Shown here piece after piece: positions 42,201-50,480 of a DNA stretch of 59,743 bases. Numbering within the stretch: position 1 is the stretch's first letter; every line of letters begins with the position of its first letter. The DNA is from Alphaproteobacteria bacterium (GTDB lineage Bacteria > Pseudomonadota > Alphaproteobacteria > Micropepsales > Micropepsaceae): NCBI GenBank assembly GCA_017307355.1, contig JAFKFG010000020.1:1-59743 (forward strand), read 5' to 3'. The notes beneath the pieces are model-generated. The model searched no databases and was not told the DNA's origin. It worked only from the letters and a program-made list of their open reading frames with translations. The position numbers and the translations under genes were made by a program.

Positions 42201-42433
42201 GACCACTGCGCGAAATCCTGCTGGAAGCGGGTGCGACGCGCTTTAGGCCGATCCTGCTTACCGCATTGGCCGCCATGATAGGAGCCGCCACCATTCTGAC
42301 CGATCCTATTTTTCAGGGATTGGCCATCTCGCTCCTGTTTGGGCTTGCTACCTCCACCTTGCTGACCGTGCTGGTAATCCCCGCAATCTACATCTGGTTG
42401 CGAGATACAGACTCTCCCGCCTCGCATGTTTAG
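39224..42433 (+). CDS. RND-family efflux pump, inner-membrane subunit
   Basis: A 1069-aa AcrB-superfamily proton antiporter with 12 helices and two large periplasmic loops. The N-terminus ATIRSPLTPLFLLAAIVFG follows the family pattern, and helix 4 holds SIGILVDDAIVVVENIARHW with the proton-relay aspartates. The C-terminal half repeats the plan (GFIALAGIIVRNSILLVDFI). The subgroup seems non-HAE1 (short porter regions), so a solute other than classic drugs is likely. The start is fixed by the ATGA overlap with the adaptor. Confidence 0.9.
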   Translation: MNPGLSGRLTRATIRSPLTPLFLLAAIVFGLIALAAIPREEEPQISVPMVDIFVQANGLKAADAAELVTKPLEAIVKGINGVEHIYSQTQDDRVMVTARFLTGTSEDDAILRVQAKLRANYDRIPLGIPEPLIVGRGINDVAVFAVTLSPMPRAAARWTESDLYTVATKLQAELLKTDNVGLTYISGGTAQEISVEPDPEKLALFGVTLQQLEAKIQGANRSFLAGQLRQGGRMAQAVAGRTLEGIPDIGLLLITTRDGRPVYVRDLAKTVIEPAPAEHHAWSMVRSGSAWSTAPAVTLAFAKRAGANAVVVSDQLARRTEMLKGRLIPADVNAEITRDYGKTADDKANELLFHLALATVSIVLLIAFVIGWREAGVTLIVIPTTILLTLFAANLMGYTINRVSLFALIFSIGILVDDAIVVVENIARHWAMTDGRDRMTAAIEAVAEVGNPTVVATLTVVAALLPMLFVSGMMGPYMAPIPANASAAMLFSFFVAMVVAPWAMLKLSRAPRKRDREAHHGEGRLGALYRRLAAPVVASRRNAKRFLAAVAAATLLACLLFVTKDVTVKLLPFDNKSELEVLVDLPEGATIEDTARTLFAAATITQRLPEVRSIQAYAGAPAPFNFNGLVRHYYLRNQPELGELQVNLVAKDERSRASHAIALDLRHRLAALNPPQGSVVKVVEVPPGPPVLATLLAEIYGPDVKTRRAVAEQTKALFRSVPYIVDIDDSYGEPRPRLRITIDQDKLEYFGVEQSDVYDTLTALLGGVPVGYSHRGPERDPLEIVVRLPKSDLAWSQKLASTPVPANAQPGNKAVVELGDVVSVHEEQGSPMLFRRDGHYADMITAELAGDFEAPIYGMLAVDKLVGRHDWGALPRPQILLHGQPADESQPALLWDGEWEVTYVTFRDMGAAFGIAILGIYVLVVAQFKSFKLPLVILTPIPLTLIGIVLGHWLFGAPFTATSMIGFIALAGIIVRNSILLVDFIRLGALPGRPLREILLEAGATRFRPILLTALAAMIGAATILTDPIFQGLAISLLFGLATSTLLTVLVIPAIYIWLRDTDSPASHV

Positions 42434-42885
42434 CGGCTCACAAAGCGTGCCAGCGCTCCCTAAGCACCAGAATTTTGTCAAAGAACACGCGATGCATCGA
42501 CGAATGCGCCGCCAGATCGCAGCCGATGTGGCAGTCCTGAATTTGTGCGCGAACCCGCCTCCAGGATTTTTCTAGAGACCAGTTCGACAATCAGGGGTCG
42601 TCACGAGCGCTGCTAGCATGTTCAGCGAACCAGTCTCTGGACAAAATACCGCGAAAAACAGGGAAAAATCAGAAAACTGGTCGGAACCGGCTTGGTGGAT
42701 GCATTCCATGCGCGTTTTGATGCTCCAGAAAACTTGCCTTCCGCAGGCTGCGACCGATGCCACATTGTCGCGCCCCGCTTAAGATCTATATAGAATATAT
42801 GTTATCCTGTATAACTCGAACTTGACCATTTCCGACATAGACGCCGGCCGTGCCCGCTCCAACCGCCAAGATGAAGTAACTGCCG
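42434..42885. other. Intergenic region before ccoN
   Basis: These 452 bp hold no credible gene. A decayed-looking stretch near 42620-42780 has short open frames on both strands that resemble nothing I know. The last 110 bp are AT-rich and carry the NsrR-like dyad and a further inverted repeat GTTAT-N5-ATAAC at 42801-42815. No Fnr-type box was seen. Confidence 0.5.
42781..42803. promoter_or_regulatory. Weak NsrR-like dyad upstream of ccoN
   Basis: A 23-bp AT-rich imperfect dyad with arms AAGATCTAT and ATATATGTT matches the NsrR-type pattern less well than the two DUF2249 sites. It is 83 bp before the ccoN start. Its role is uncertain. Confidence 0.35.
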
Positions 42886-44538
42886 ATGGTTTCAACGATG
42901 ACCACAAATGAGCGCCAGGCAGCGCTCATCATTTCCATTCTTGTCGCGACCATAGGCCTCGTCATGACGGTAGCGGGCCGGCACGATCCATTCGGAATCC
43001 ACGGCATCATCGTTCTTCTCACGGGGCTAGGCTGCGCCTTCTGCCTGATCCGGGACTACTACACGCCCGAACCGGGCGCCGATCGCCTGTCATCCTATTA
43101 CGATGAGCCCATCAAGGCCGGCATTCTTCTCGCCCTGATCTGGGCATTGATCGGAATGTTTTTCGGTGATTGGGTTGCCTGGCTTCTCGCTTATCCGCAA
43201 ATGACCTTCGATGCCGACTGGTCGAGCTTTGGGCGAATGCGGCCGATTCATACCACTGGCGTAATCTTCGGATTCGGCGGCAATGCGCTGATCGCGACCT
43301 CGTTCCATGTCATGCAGCGTACCTGCCGTACCCGATTGGCTGATCAGTTGACCCCGTGGTTTGTGCTGGTCGGCTATAACCTGTTCTGCATCATCGCCGT
43401 CACGGGTTACCTGATGGGCGTGACCCAGTCGAAGGAGTATGCCGAACCCGAATGGTATGCCGACATCTGGTTGGTAGTGGTCTGGGTTGCCTATTTCGCG
43501 CTTTACCTGCGCACCCTGGCGCGGCGGCGCGAGCCGCATATCTACGTGGCCAACTGGTATTACTTGGCCTTCATACTGGTGGTAGCGATGTTGCACATCG
43601 TCAACAACCTGGCACTTCCCGCTTCACTCGCGAGAGCCAAGAGCTATTCGCTGTTCTCGGGTGTCCAAGACGCAATGGTGCAGTGGTGGTATGGGCACAA
43701 TGCTGTGGCATTTTTCCTGACTGCGGGCTTTCTCGGCATGCTGTATTACTACCTGCCCAAGCGTGCTGGCCGCCCGATCTATTCTTACCGTATGTCGATT
43801 GTAGGCTTCTGGGGCATTACCTTCTTCTATGTATGGGTCGGCTCGCATCACCTGCACTACACCGCCCTGCCGCAATGGGTACAAACCCTGGGCATGACCT
43901 TCTCTGTCATGCTGCTGATTCCGTCCTGGATCGCGGCGGCTAACGCGCTGCTGACCCTGAATGGAGCCTGGCACAAGGTGCGCGAGGACGCCACCTTGCG
44001 TTTCATGATGGTGGCCGCGGTTTTTTACGGGTTATCCACCTTCGAGGGATCTTTCCTCGCCATCCGGCCGGTCAATTCACTGTCCCACTACACGGACTGG
44101 ACTATCGCCCATGTCCATGCCGGCACCCTTGGCTGGAATTCAATGATCATCTTCGGGGCGATCTACTATCTGGTGCCGCAATTGTGGAAGCGCCCGCATA
44201 TGCATTCCCCCGCCCTGGTGGAGTTTCACTTCTGGTCGGCGATCGCGGGCACCTTCATCTACGTCTTCGCGATGTGGAATTCCGGCATTACACAGGGCCT
44301 GATGTGGCGTGCCTATAACCAGAGCGGCACCCTCGCCTATTCCTTCCTGGATTCGGTCATGGCGATGCATCCCTATTATATCGCGCGCGCCTTTGGCGGC
44401 CTGCTGTTCCTGATCGGAACGATGGTGGGCGTCTACAATGTCTGGCGTACCATCCAGGCGGCGCCAGCACACCTGACTCAGACCGAGCAGCCAGCCTTGC
44501 CCGGATCGCCGCAAGCCGCACCACTGGTGGGGAGTTGA
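42886..44538 (+). CDS. ccoN: cbb3-type cytochrome c oxidase subunit I
   Basis: A 550-aa heme-copper oxidase subunit with about 14 helices, the catalytic core of the high-affinity oxidase. Heme and copper ligands are visible in RPIHTTGVIFGF, QWWYGHNAVAFFLT, VGSHHLHYT and HYTDWTIAHVHAGTLGWN. It reduces oxygen to water at low oxygen tension. ccoO follows 6 bp after its stop. Confidence 0.97.
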   Translation: MVSTMTTNERQAALIISILVATIGLVMTVAGRHDPFGIHGIIVLLTGLGCAFCLIRDYYTPEPGADRLSSYYDEPIKAGILLALIWALIGMFFGDWVAWLLAYPQMTFDADWSSFGRMRPIHTTGVIFGFGGNALIATSFHVMQRTCRTRLADQLTPWFVLVGYNLFCIIAVTGYLMGVTQSKEYAEPEWYADIWLVVVWVAYFALYLRTLARRREPHIYVANWYYLAFILVVAMLHIVNNLALPASLARAKSYSLFSGVQDAMVQWWYGHNAVAFFLTAGFLGMLYYYLPKRAGRPIYSYRMSIVGFWGITFFYVWVGSHHLHYTALPQWVQTLGMTFSVMLLIPSWIAAANALLTLNGAWHKVREDATLRFMMVAAVFYGLSTFEGSFLAIRPVNSLSHYTDWTIAHVHAGTLGWNSMIIFGAIYYLVPQLWKRPHMHSPALVEFHFWSAIAGTFIYVFAMWNSGITQGLMWRAYNQSGTLAYSFLDSVMAMHPYYIARAFGGLLFLIGTMVGVYNVWRTIQAAPAHLTQTEQPALPGSPQAAPLVGS

Positions 44539-44544
44539 GAGGCT

Positions 44545-45276
44545 ATGTTCGGAACCCACTACAAGCTTGAGCGCTATTCCATTGGCTTGGTCGTGGCTAT
44601 CATCGTGGTGGCTAGCATTGGCGGCCTGATCGAGATCGCGCCCCTGTTTACCATTCATGAGACAGTCGAGAAAGCGCCCCATATGCGAGTCTACACGCCG
44701 CTGGAGCTGGCCGGGCGCAACATCTATATCCGCGAGGGCTGCTACGCCTGCCACTCGCAGATGATCCGCACGCTGAGCGACGAAGTCGAACGCTATGGGC
44801 CCTACTCGCTTGCCGTGGAATCGCAATATGACCACCCGATGCTGTGGGGATCGAAGCGCACTGGCCCCGACCTGTCGCGCGTCGGCGGCAAATATTCCGA
44901 CAAGTGGCACAGCGAGCATCTGAACAATCCGCGCAGCGTGGTGCCGCAATCGATCATGCCGGCCTACGCATTCCTGAAGCGGACGGAATTACGCACCGTC
45001 GATCTTTCCATGGACCTGGCCGCACTGAAGAGGTTAGGCGTGCCCTATACGGACGCGATGATAAAGAACGCCTCGGACGACGCGAAAGGCCAAACCGATC
45101 CCGACGGCTCCTGGGCCGATGGGGTGCGCGCGCGATACGGCGAAGCCACCAATGTGCGGGCATTTGATGGCGATCCAGGAACGGTGACGGAGATGGACGC
45201 CCTTGTCGCTTATCTTCAAGTCCTGGGCCATCTGACCGATGTGGCCCATGCGTCCGAACCGGGAGTATCCAAATGA
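44545..45276 (+). CDS. ccoO: cbb3-type cytochrome c oxidase subunit II (monoheme)
   Basis: A 243-aa membrane-anchored cytochrome c. One N-terminal helix (GLVVAIIVVASIGGLIEIAP) precedes the heme site EGCYACHSQMIRTL (CYACH). A methionine ligand candidate is in SIMPAYAFL. It transfers electrons from CcoP to CcoN. It overlaps ccoQ by 4 bp. Confidence 0.97.
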   Translation: MFGTHYKLERYSIGLVVAIIVVASIGGLIEIAPLFTIHETVEKAPHMRVYTPLELAGRNIYIREGCYACHSQMIRTLSDEVERYGPYSLAVESQYDHPMLWGSKRTGPDLSRVGGKYSDKWHSEHLNNPRSVVPQSIMPAYAFLKRTELRTVDLSMDLAALKRLGVPYTDAMIKNASDDAKGQTDPDGSWADGVRARYGEATNVRAFDGDPGTVTEMDALVAYLQVLGHLTDVAHASEPGVSK

Positions 45277-45446
45277 CCAGCGCCAGCCATGAGACATTGA
45301 CGATCTTCGCCCAGTCCTGGGGCCTGCTCTACCTGGCTCTGCTCGCGCTCGGCGTTCTTCTTTACACTTTCTGGCCGAACAACCGCGCACGTTTCGACCG
45401 AGCAAAGAACAGCATTATGAATGACGAGACCGGGCCATGGGCCTAA
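45273..45446 (+). CDS. ccoQ: cbb3-type oxidase small subunit
   Basis: A 57-aa single-helix protein starting MTSASHETLTIFAQSWGLLY and containing LLALGVLLYTFWPNNRARFD, the standard CcoQ pattern, with the stop at 45444-45446. CcoQ stabilises the oxidase complex. It overlaps ccoO by 4 bp and ccoP by 10 bp. Confidence 0.93.
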   Translation: MTSASHETLTIFAQSWGLLYLALLALGVLLYTFWPNNRARFDRAKNSIMNDETGPWA

Positions 45447-46318
45447 TTGAGCGCGATCCCCATACCGGACACGGCACCACGGGCCATGAGTGGAACGGGA
45501 TCAAGGAACTCAATACCGCCGTTCCTTGGGCAGTCTGGGCCTTCCTGATCGCAGCGTTCGCATTCGCTCTGACCTGGTGGATTCTGATGCCGGCCTGGCC
45601 GCTGGGAACCACTTACACCAAGGGCCTGTTGGGTGCCGACGAACGCCAGACGGTGGCCGCCGGCCTGCGCACGGCAGCTGAGCGGCGCGCGGACTGGACC
45701 GGACGCATCGAAAAGGAAAGATTTTCGGCCATTCGGTCCGACCCGGCACTGATGAGGGATGTCCGCCAAGCTGGCCATGCGCTATTCGGCGACAATTGCG
45801 CCGCCTGTCACGGCGTCGGGGCCAAGGGTGGTCCCGGCTTTCCCGACCTGACCGATAAGGCGTGGCTGTGGGGCGGGAGTCCCGACGCCATTCTGCAAAC
45901 TTTGCGCGTGGGCGTGAATTCTGAACATGTCGACAGCCGTGTCTCTCAGATGCCCGCCTGGGGCCGCGACGGCATGCTCAAAGACGATGCCATTCGCAAT
46001 GCGGTCGCCTATGTCTATTCCTTGTCACATCCGGGTACGGCGAAAGAAGCCTTAAGCGGCGACGCGGCAGCGGGGAAAGCCGTTTTCTCGGCGAACTGCA
46101 GCGCATGCCATGGCGCTAGCGCCAAAGGAAATACCCAGATGGGCGCGCCCGACCTGACCGATCGCTTCTGGCTTTATGGCGGAGACGAAGCGTCCATTTA
46201 CGAGTCGGTCTATAATGGCCGCCAGGGCCATATGCCGACTTGGGACAAGCGCTTGACTCCGGTCGAACGCAAGATTCTCACGCTCTATATTCTCTATCTG
46301 GGCCGCGGCGCGCGATGA
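45437..46318 (+). CDS. ccoP: cbb3-type cytochrome c oxidase subunit III (diheme)
   Basis: A 293-aa membrane-anchored diheme cytochrome c. The N-terminal helix VWAFLIAAFAFALTWWIL follows the EWNGIKELNTAVPWAVW signature. The heme sites are CAACH at 121-125 and CSACH at 221-225, each with a downstream methionine (VSQMPAWG and HMPTWDKRLTP). It is the electron entry subunit. It overlaps the next small gene by ATGA. Confidence 0.97.
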   Translation: MGLIERDPHTGHGTTGHEWNGIKELNTAVPWAVWAFLIAAFAFALTWWILMPAWPLGTTYTKGLLGADERQTVAAGLRTAAERRADWTGRIEKERFSAIRSDPALMRDVRQAGHALFGDNCAACHGVGAKGGPGFPDLTDKAWLWGGSPDAILQTLRVGVNSEHVDSRVSQMPAWGRDGMLKDDAIRNAVAYVYSLSHPGTAKEALSGDAAAGKAVFSANCSACHGASAKGNTQMGAPDLTDRFWLYGGDEASIYESVYNGRQGHMPTWDKRLTPVERKILTLYILYLGRGAR

Positions 46319-46497
46319 GGACTCGGGTCGGGACGCGCGTGATGGTGGGATTGGCGGTGCTGGCCGGGATCGGCATCTTTATCGCCGCCAACGCGCACCT
46401 GATATGGACATCGGTTCACTCGCAACCCGATTGCGTTCCCCATCTCAAGCTTCCCGGACAGGGCGGACAATTCCGGGCCGCCCAATCATCCTGTTGA
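46315..46497 (+). CDS. Small membrane protein of the cco cluster
   Basis: A 60-aa protein with one helix (VGLAVLAGIGIFIAANAHLI, residues 11-30) and a short periplasmic tail with two cysteines (QPDCVPHLK and a terminal C). Small proteins of this type are often found directly after ccoP in alphaproteobacteria; the function is unknown. The cluster lacks ccoG and ccoH, so it might take the place of CcoH, but it is shorter. Confidence 0.75.
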   Translation: MRTRVGTRVMVGLAVLAGIGIFIAANAHLIWTSVHSQPDCVPHLKLPGQGGQFRAAQSSC

Positions 46498-46515
46498 ACG
46501 CGAGGAGAAACGGCC

Positions 46516-47379
46516 ATGGCCATCGCAAGAGACATGGACAGTCTGCCCCCTGTCATACCAGCGGTGGGCGCCACCAAGACCGACTGGCGCCGCGCGCTGC
46601 CTAAAGCCACGGCGCTGAAATGGCTGGGCGCGGGCTGGCGCGACCTGATCCAGAATCCGGGCCCCAGCCTTGCCTACGGCTTGCTGGTATCGGTGGCGTC
46701 CTTCCTGGTGGTGGGCGGCCTTTTCCGTTTCGGCCACGACTATATCCTCTTCCCGGCACTCTCGGGCTTTCTGGTCGTGGCGCCCATCGCAGCGATCGGG
46801 CTTTATGAGAAAAGCAGATACCTGGCGGCGGGCATGCCGGTGACTTTGCGCGACATGGTTCTGGTCAGGGCCCGCTCCGGCGGCCAGATCCTGTTCGTGG
46901 GATTGCTGCTGTGCCTGCTGATGCTGTTGTGGATGCGGGCTGCCGTTCTGCTCTACGCGCTCTTCTTCGGCTTGCAACCCTTTCCAGGCCTGGATGGGAT
47001 CCTGCCGCTCCTGCTCTACAGCCCGACCGGTTGGGCAATGCTGGCGGTCGGCAGCCTGATCGGCGGACTGTTCGCGGCCTTTTCGTTCGCCATCAGCGTG
47101 TTCGCGATCCCTCGTCTGCTTGCCGAGCACACCGACGCACTGACGGCGATGGGCCAGAGCATGGCGATGGTGTGGAACAACCTCCCTGTCATGCTGACCT
47201 GGGCACTGATCGTGGTCGGTCTTTTCGTGCTGAGCGTCGCCACAGGCCTGGCCGGCCTGATCGTGGTTTTCCCGCTGCTGGGGCATGCGACCTGGCACGC
47301 CTTTTTGATCATGCGCGGTCCCGTAACCGGCTCTGAAAACCAGCAAATTGCAGAACGAAAGGAGGGAGCGCAATCGTGA
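46516..47379 (+). CDS. DUF2189 membrane protein
   Basis: A 287-aa protein with about six helices and the DUF2189 plan, including GAGWRDLIQNPGPSLAYGLL near residue 38, FPALSGFLVVAPIAAIGLYE and the C-terminal FPLLGHATWHAFLIM. Members often stand beside cbb3 oxidase genes. It is translationally coupled to ccoI. Its function is unknown; a role in oxidase assembly or copper supply is inferred from position. Confidence 0.82.
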   Translation: MAIARDMDSLPPVIPAVGATKTDWRRALPKATALKWLGAGWRDLIQNPGPSLAYGLLVSVASFLVVGGLFRFGHDYILFPALSGFLVVAPIAAIGLYEKSRYLAAGMPVTLRDMVLVRARSGGQILFVGLLLCLLMLLWMRAAVLLYALFFGLQPFPGLDGILPLLLYSPTGWAMLAVGSLIGGLFAAFSFAISVFAIPRLLAEHTDALTAMGQSMAMVWNNLPVMLTWALIVVGLFVLSVATGLAGLIVVFPLLGHATWHAFLIMRGPVTGSENQQIAERKEGAQS

Positions 47380-49610
47380 ACGCCGGCGGGCCGCATCATC
47401 GCGCACCCTCGCGCGAGGAGATTCTGCTCGCCAGCTGCCAGGTCGCGAAAAATTTGCGCGAAGTCCGGCTCTCAGTTCCCGGAATCCATTGCGGCGGCTG
47501 CCTGCGCACCGTCGAACAGGCTCTGGCCCGGCTCGACACGGTGGCCGAGGCGCGCGCTAACTTGACGAGCCGCAGCGTCATCGTTCGCTGGCGCGACGGC
47601 GTACCGCCGCCCGCCATGATCGAGGCTCTGGCCGCGGTGGGCCACGCCGCCCATCTGGGCGAAGCGCCGCGCGCCGACAAGATCCAAGCCGAACTCGTTC
47701 GCTCGCTGGCAATTGCAGGCTTCGCCACCAGCAACATTATGCTGTTTTCCGTCTCGGTCTGGGCGGGCGCAGGCGACGGGATTCGTGCGGTATTCCATGC
47801 GGCGTCCGCGCTCATCGCGCTTCCCGTACTTGTCTATAGTGGGCGGACTTTCTACCGTTCGGCCTGGTCGGCCGTGCGGCACGGGCGCACCAACATGGAT
47901 GTCCCGATTTCTATCGGTCTGACGCTCGCCTTCGCGATGAGCCTCTACGACACGCTTCAAGGCGGCCAGCATGCCTATTTCGACGCTGTGGTGATGCTGT
48001 TGTTCTTTCTTCTGATCGGTCGGACGCTGGATCACGCGATGCGCGCCCGCGCGCGCAGAGCCGTGGGCGATCTGGCGCGGCTGGCGGCGCGCGGCGCCAT
48101 GATGGAAGGGCCGGACGGAACACATACTTATCTGCCTGCCGAGGAAATTCGGCCGGGCATGACGATATTGCTGGCCGCCGGCGAACGTGTGCCCGTCGAT
48201 GCGCGAGTTCTTTCGGGAACCTCCGACCTCGATCGTTCCCTGGTGACGGGGGAAAGCGCGCCCCAAGCCACCGCGCCCGGCATGGCGGTCGAAGCCGGAA
48301 CACTGAATCTGACGGCGCCGCTGCGGCTGCAAGCCCGCAGCGCGGCAAGCGAATCCTTCCTGGCGGAAATGACGCGGATGATGACGGCGGCCGAAGCCGG
48401 ACACTCCCGCTACAAGTTGGTGGCGGATCGGGCCGCCGCGCTTTATGCGCCGCTGGTGCACAGCGCGGCTCTGCTGGCGTTTCTGGGATGGGCTTTCGCG
48501 AGCGGCGATATCCACCGCGCGGCGGAGATTGCTGTATCGGTACTGATCATCACTTGTCCCTGTGCGCTCGGTCTTGCCGTACCCATCGTGCAAGTCGTCG
48601 CCGCCCGCCGGATGTTCGAGCATGGGGTCATGGTGCGGGACGGCGCGGGACTGGAACGCCTGGCGGATGTCGATACGGTGGTGTTCGACAAGACAGGAAC
48701 CCTCACATCCGGCGAACCGCAGCTGCGCCAGCCGTCCGCCACACATCTCGGCCTTGCCGCCGCCTTGGCGGCGCATTCGCGCCATCCCTATGCGCGCGCG
48801 CTGGTTGCGGCCCGGCATGGTCCCGCGCCAATCGTGACGGATGTCCGCGAGTTGCCCGGCCGCGGGATCGAAGGCCGTTGCGGATCAGATGTGATCCGGC
48901 TGGGTCGGTCCGATTGGGTGTTGGACGCGCCGCGGCATATCCAGGAAATTGCGTCCTCCTCCTGCACGACTCTATCCAGGAACGGTGCGTGTCTCGCGCA
49001 TTTCCATTTTGATGACCGGCTGCGCCCTGGCGCAGGTGCAGCGATCCGCGCGCTGACCGAGCAAGGCTGTGCGACCGCCATTCTCTCCGGCGACCACATC
49101 GTCGCCGTCGCAGACATAGCCGCCCGGCTCGGGGTGACACAATTCGAAGCGGGCTTGCTTCCTGCTGACAAGGTGACGCGACTCCAGATGCTGGCCGCTG
49201 CCGGCCGGAAAACGCTGATGGTGGGTGATGGCCTTAACGATGCGCCCGCGCTGGCGGCAGCCTGTGTCTCGATGGCGCCTTCGGATGCGGCGGATGTGGG
49301 GCGCCAGGCCGCCGACTTCGTCTTTCTGCGCGCCTCGCTTGAAGCAATTCCTTTTACTCTTTCCGTCGCCCGCCGTGCCAGAACGCTGATCCGGCAAAAT
49401 TTTGCACTCGCCATCCTTTATAATGCGATCGCACTTCCCTTCGCGGTTGCGGGCCTTGTCACGCCCCTAGCCGCGGCGCTAGCGATGTCGGTGTCGTCCC
49501 TCGCCGTGGTGGCCAACGCTTTGCGTCTCAACAGCGGCCGCGCCGGAAAATCTGGCCGGCAGGGCCGAATGTTGCGAAGGCGCACCCCTGTTGTCCAGTT
49601 CGCCGAATGA
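47376..49610 (+). CDS. ccoI: Copper-transporting P-type ATPase for oxidase assembly
   Basis: A 744-aa P1B ATPase (FixI/CcoI). The N-terminal metal-binding domain has GIHCGGCLRTVEQA (Cys39, Cys42); the core has TCPCALGLAVPI in the transport helix, the phosphorylation motif VFDKTGTLTSGEP, and GDGLNDAPALAAA. It moves copper needed to build the CcoN binuclear centre. A GTG start at 47376 overlaps the DUF2189 stop by 4 bp, and ATGA couples it to ccoS. Confidence 0.95.
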   Translation: MNAGGPHHRAPSREEILLASCQVAKNLREVRLSVPGIHCGGCLRTVEQALARLDTVAEARANLTSRSVIVRWRDGVPPPAMIEALAAVGHAAHLGEAPRADKIQAELVRSLAIAGFATSNIMLFSVSVWAGAGDGIRAVFHAASALIALPVLVYSGRTFYRSAWSAVRHGRTNMDVPISIGLTLAFAMSLYDTLQGGQHAYFDAVVMLLFFLLIGRTLDHAMRARARRAVGDLARLAARGAMMEGPDGTHTYLPAEEIRPGMTILLAAGERVPVDARVLSGTSDLDRSLVTGESAPQATAPGMAVEAGTLNLTAPLRLQARSAASESFLAEMTRMMTAAEAGHSRYKLVADRAAALYAPLVHSAALLAFLGWAFASGDIHRAAEIAVSVLIITCPCALGLAVPIVQVVAARRMFEHGVMVRDGAGLERLADVDTVVFDKTGTLTSGEPQLRQPSATHLGLAAALAAHSRHPYARALVAARHGPAPIVTDVRELPGRGIEGRCGSDVIRLGRSDWVLDAPRHIQEIASSSCTTLSRNGACLAHFHFDDRLRPGAGAAIRALTEQGCATAILSGDHIVAVADIAARLGVTQFEAGLLPADKVTRLQMLAAAGRKTLMVGDGLNDAPALAAACVSMAPSDAADVGRQAADFVFLRASLEAIPFTLSVARRARTLIRQNFALAILYNAIALPFAVAGLVTPLAAALAMSVSSLAVVANALRLNSGRAGKSGRQGRMLRRRTPVVQFAE

Positions 49611-49762
49611 GTGTGCTGATCTATCTGATCCCGATTTCGCTCGCGCTGGGCGCCGCCGGACTTGTCGCCTTTCTCTGGTCTCTCCGGAACGGGCAGTATC
49701 AGGATTTGGACGGCGCCGCAGAGCGGGTCCTTTTCGATGACGAAGATGGACCGGCCGGTTGA
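49607..49762 (+). CDS. ccoS: cbb3 oxidase maturation protein CcoS
   Basis: A 51-aa single-helix protein: MSVLIYLIPISLALGAAGLV, then FLWSLRNGQYQDLDGAAERV with the invariant NGQYQDLDGAA motif, ending DEDGPAG. CcoS is needed to insert cofactors into CcoN. Its 3' 64 bp overlap the convergent NsrR gene, an unusual arrangement. Confidence 0.95.
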   Translation: MSVLIYLIPISLALGAAGLVAFLWSLRNGQYQDLDGAAERVLFDDEDGPAG

Positions 49763-50229
49763 CGGCCCGCGCCGGCAAAATCGGGTCCCCGCTTTTTGCC
49801 GGAGCGGATGTGCGGAGTGCGGAAGTCGCGCTGCGTCAGCATCAGATCCGCCAGGGTATACCGATCCAGAGTCGCGATGAACGCGTTGAGCGCCTCATTC
49901 AGGACGTTCGGAAACCGGCAACATCCGGTGATGATGCATTGGTTGCCGGTGGCGAAACATTCGACCAGGGCAAAATCTGGCTCCGTCGCCCGCACCACCG
50001 CTCCCAGATTGATGTCTTCCGGGCGCCTGGCTAGCGTTATGCCGCCTGAACGTCCCCGCACCCCCCTCAGATAGCCCGTCTTGGTGAGGATATTGACCAC
50101 CTTCATCAAATGAGTCCGCGAGATATTATAGGCTTCCGCGGTCTCCTCGATCGTAATCAGACGCTCTCCCGTCGTCCCTGCGTACATCAGGACGCGAAAC
50201 GCATAGTCGGAAAGCGTGGTCAGGCGCAT
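49699..50229 (-). CDS. nsrR: NsrR-type Rrf2 transcription regulator
   Basis: A 176-aa Rrf2 regulator starting MRLTTLSDYAFRVLMYAG, the NsrR-type start, with a winged helix through about residue 70 (YLRGVRGRSGGITLAR). The cluster cysteines C91, C98 and C103/C104 lie in ECFATGNQCIITGCCRF, a spacing close to the three cysteines binding the NO-sensitive Fe-S cluster in known NsrR proteins. It usually represses NO-detoxification genes. NsrR-like dyads lie before both DUF2249 genes. The extended, polar C-terminus overlaps ccoS. Confidence 0.85.
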   Translation of the reverse strand: MRLTTLSDYAFRVLMYAGTTGERLITIEETAEAYNISRTHLMKVVNILTKTGYLRGVRGRSGGITLARRPEDINLGAVVRATEPDFALVECFATGNQCIITGCCRFPNVLNEALNAFIATLDRYTLADLMLTQRDFRTPHIRSGKKRGPDFAGAGRQPAGPSSSSKRTRSAAPSKS

Positions 50230-50396
50230 GCCTCAAGCCCGTTCTGTCGCGGCCGGTAAGACCACGGCGCCACTATGCCTATCAGAAATATCCGATCGTA
50301 CAAACGCATCTTTGGCGGAACCGAGCCTGTATTTCCCGCTTGTAAGTAAAGGCCCATCTAGCATGGCAGCATTTCCGAATCCGCCGTTCTCCCTAA

Positions 50397-50419
50397 AAGA
50401 TATATTGATTATATTTCTT
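50397..50419. promoter_or_regulatory. NsrR-like operator upstream of DUF2249 copy 2
   Basis: A 23-bp AT-rich dyad (AAGATATAT ... ATATTTCTT) is enclosed in a perfect 10-bp inverted repeat, CCCTAAAAGA / TCTTTTAGGG, at 50391-50425. It lies about 62 bp before the DUF2249 ATG and 160 bp upstream of the divergent nsrR start, so it could also serve nsrR autoregulation. Confidence 0.6.
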
Positions 50420-50480
50420 TTAGGGAAAACGCTTCCCGATGTCGTAAGTGGAGAAATTGTTCAAGCTAAGGAAAATCCCC

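Noticed and set aside
42572..42763. Reverse 63-codon frame in the gap before ccoN
   Set aside because: No ribosome site, family resemblance or coupling to a neighbour; treated as intergenic.
46486..48818. Reverse open frames of 306 and 448 codons opposite the DUF2189 and ccoI genes
   Set aside because: Both are mirror frames of confident genes and show no start signal or motif.
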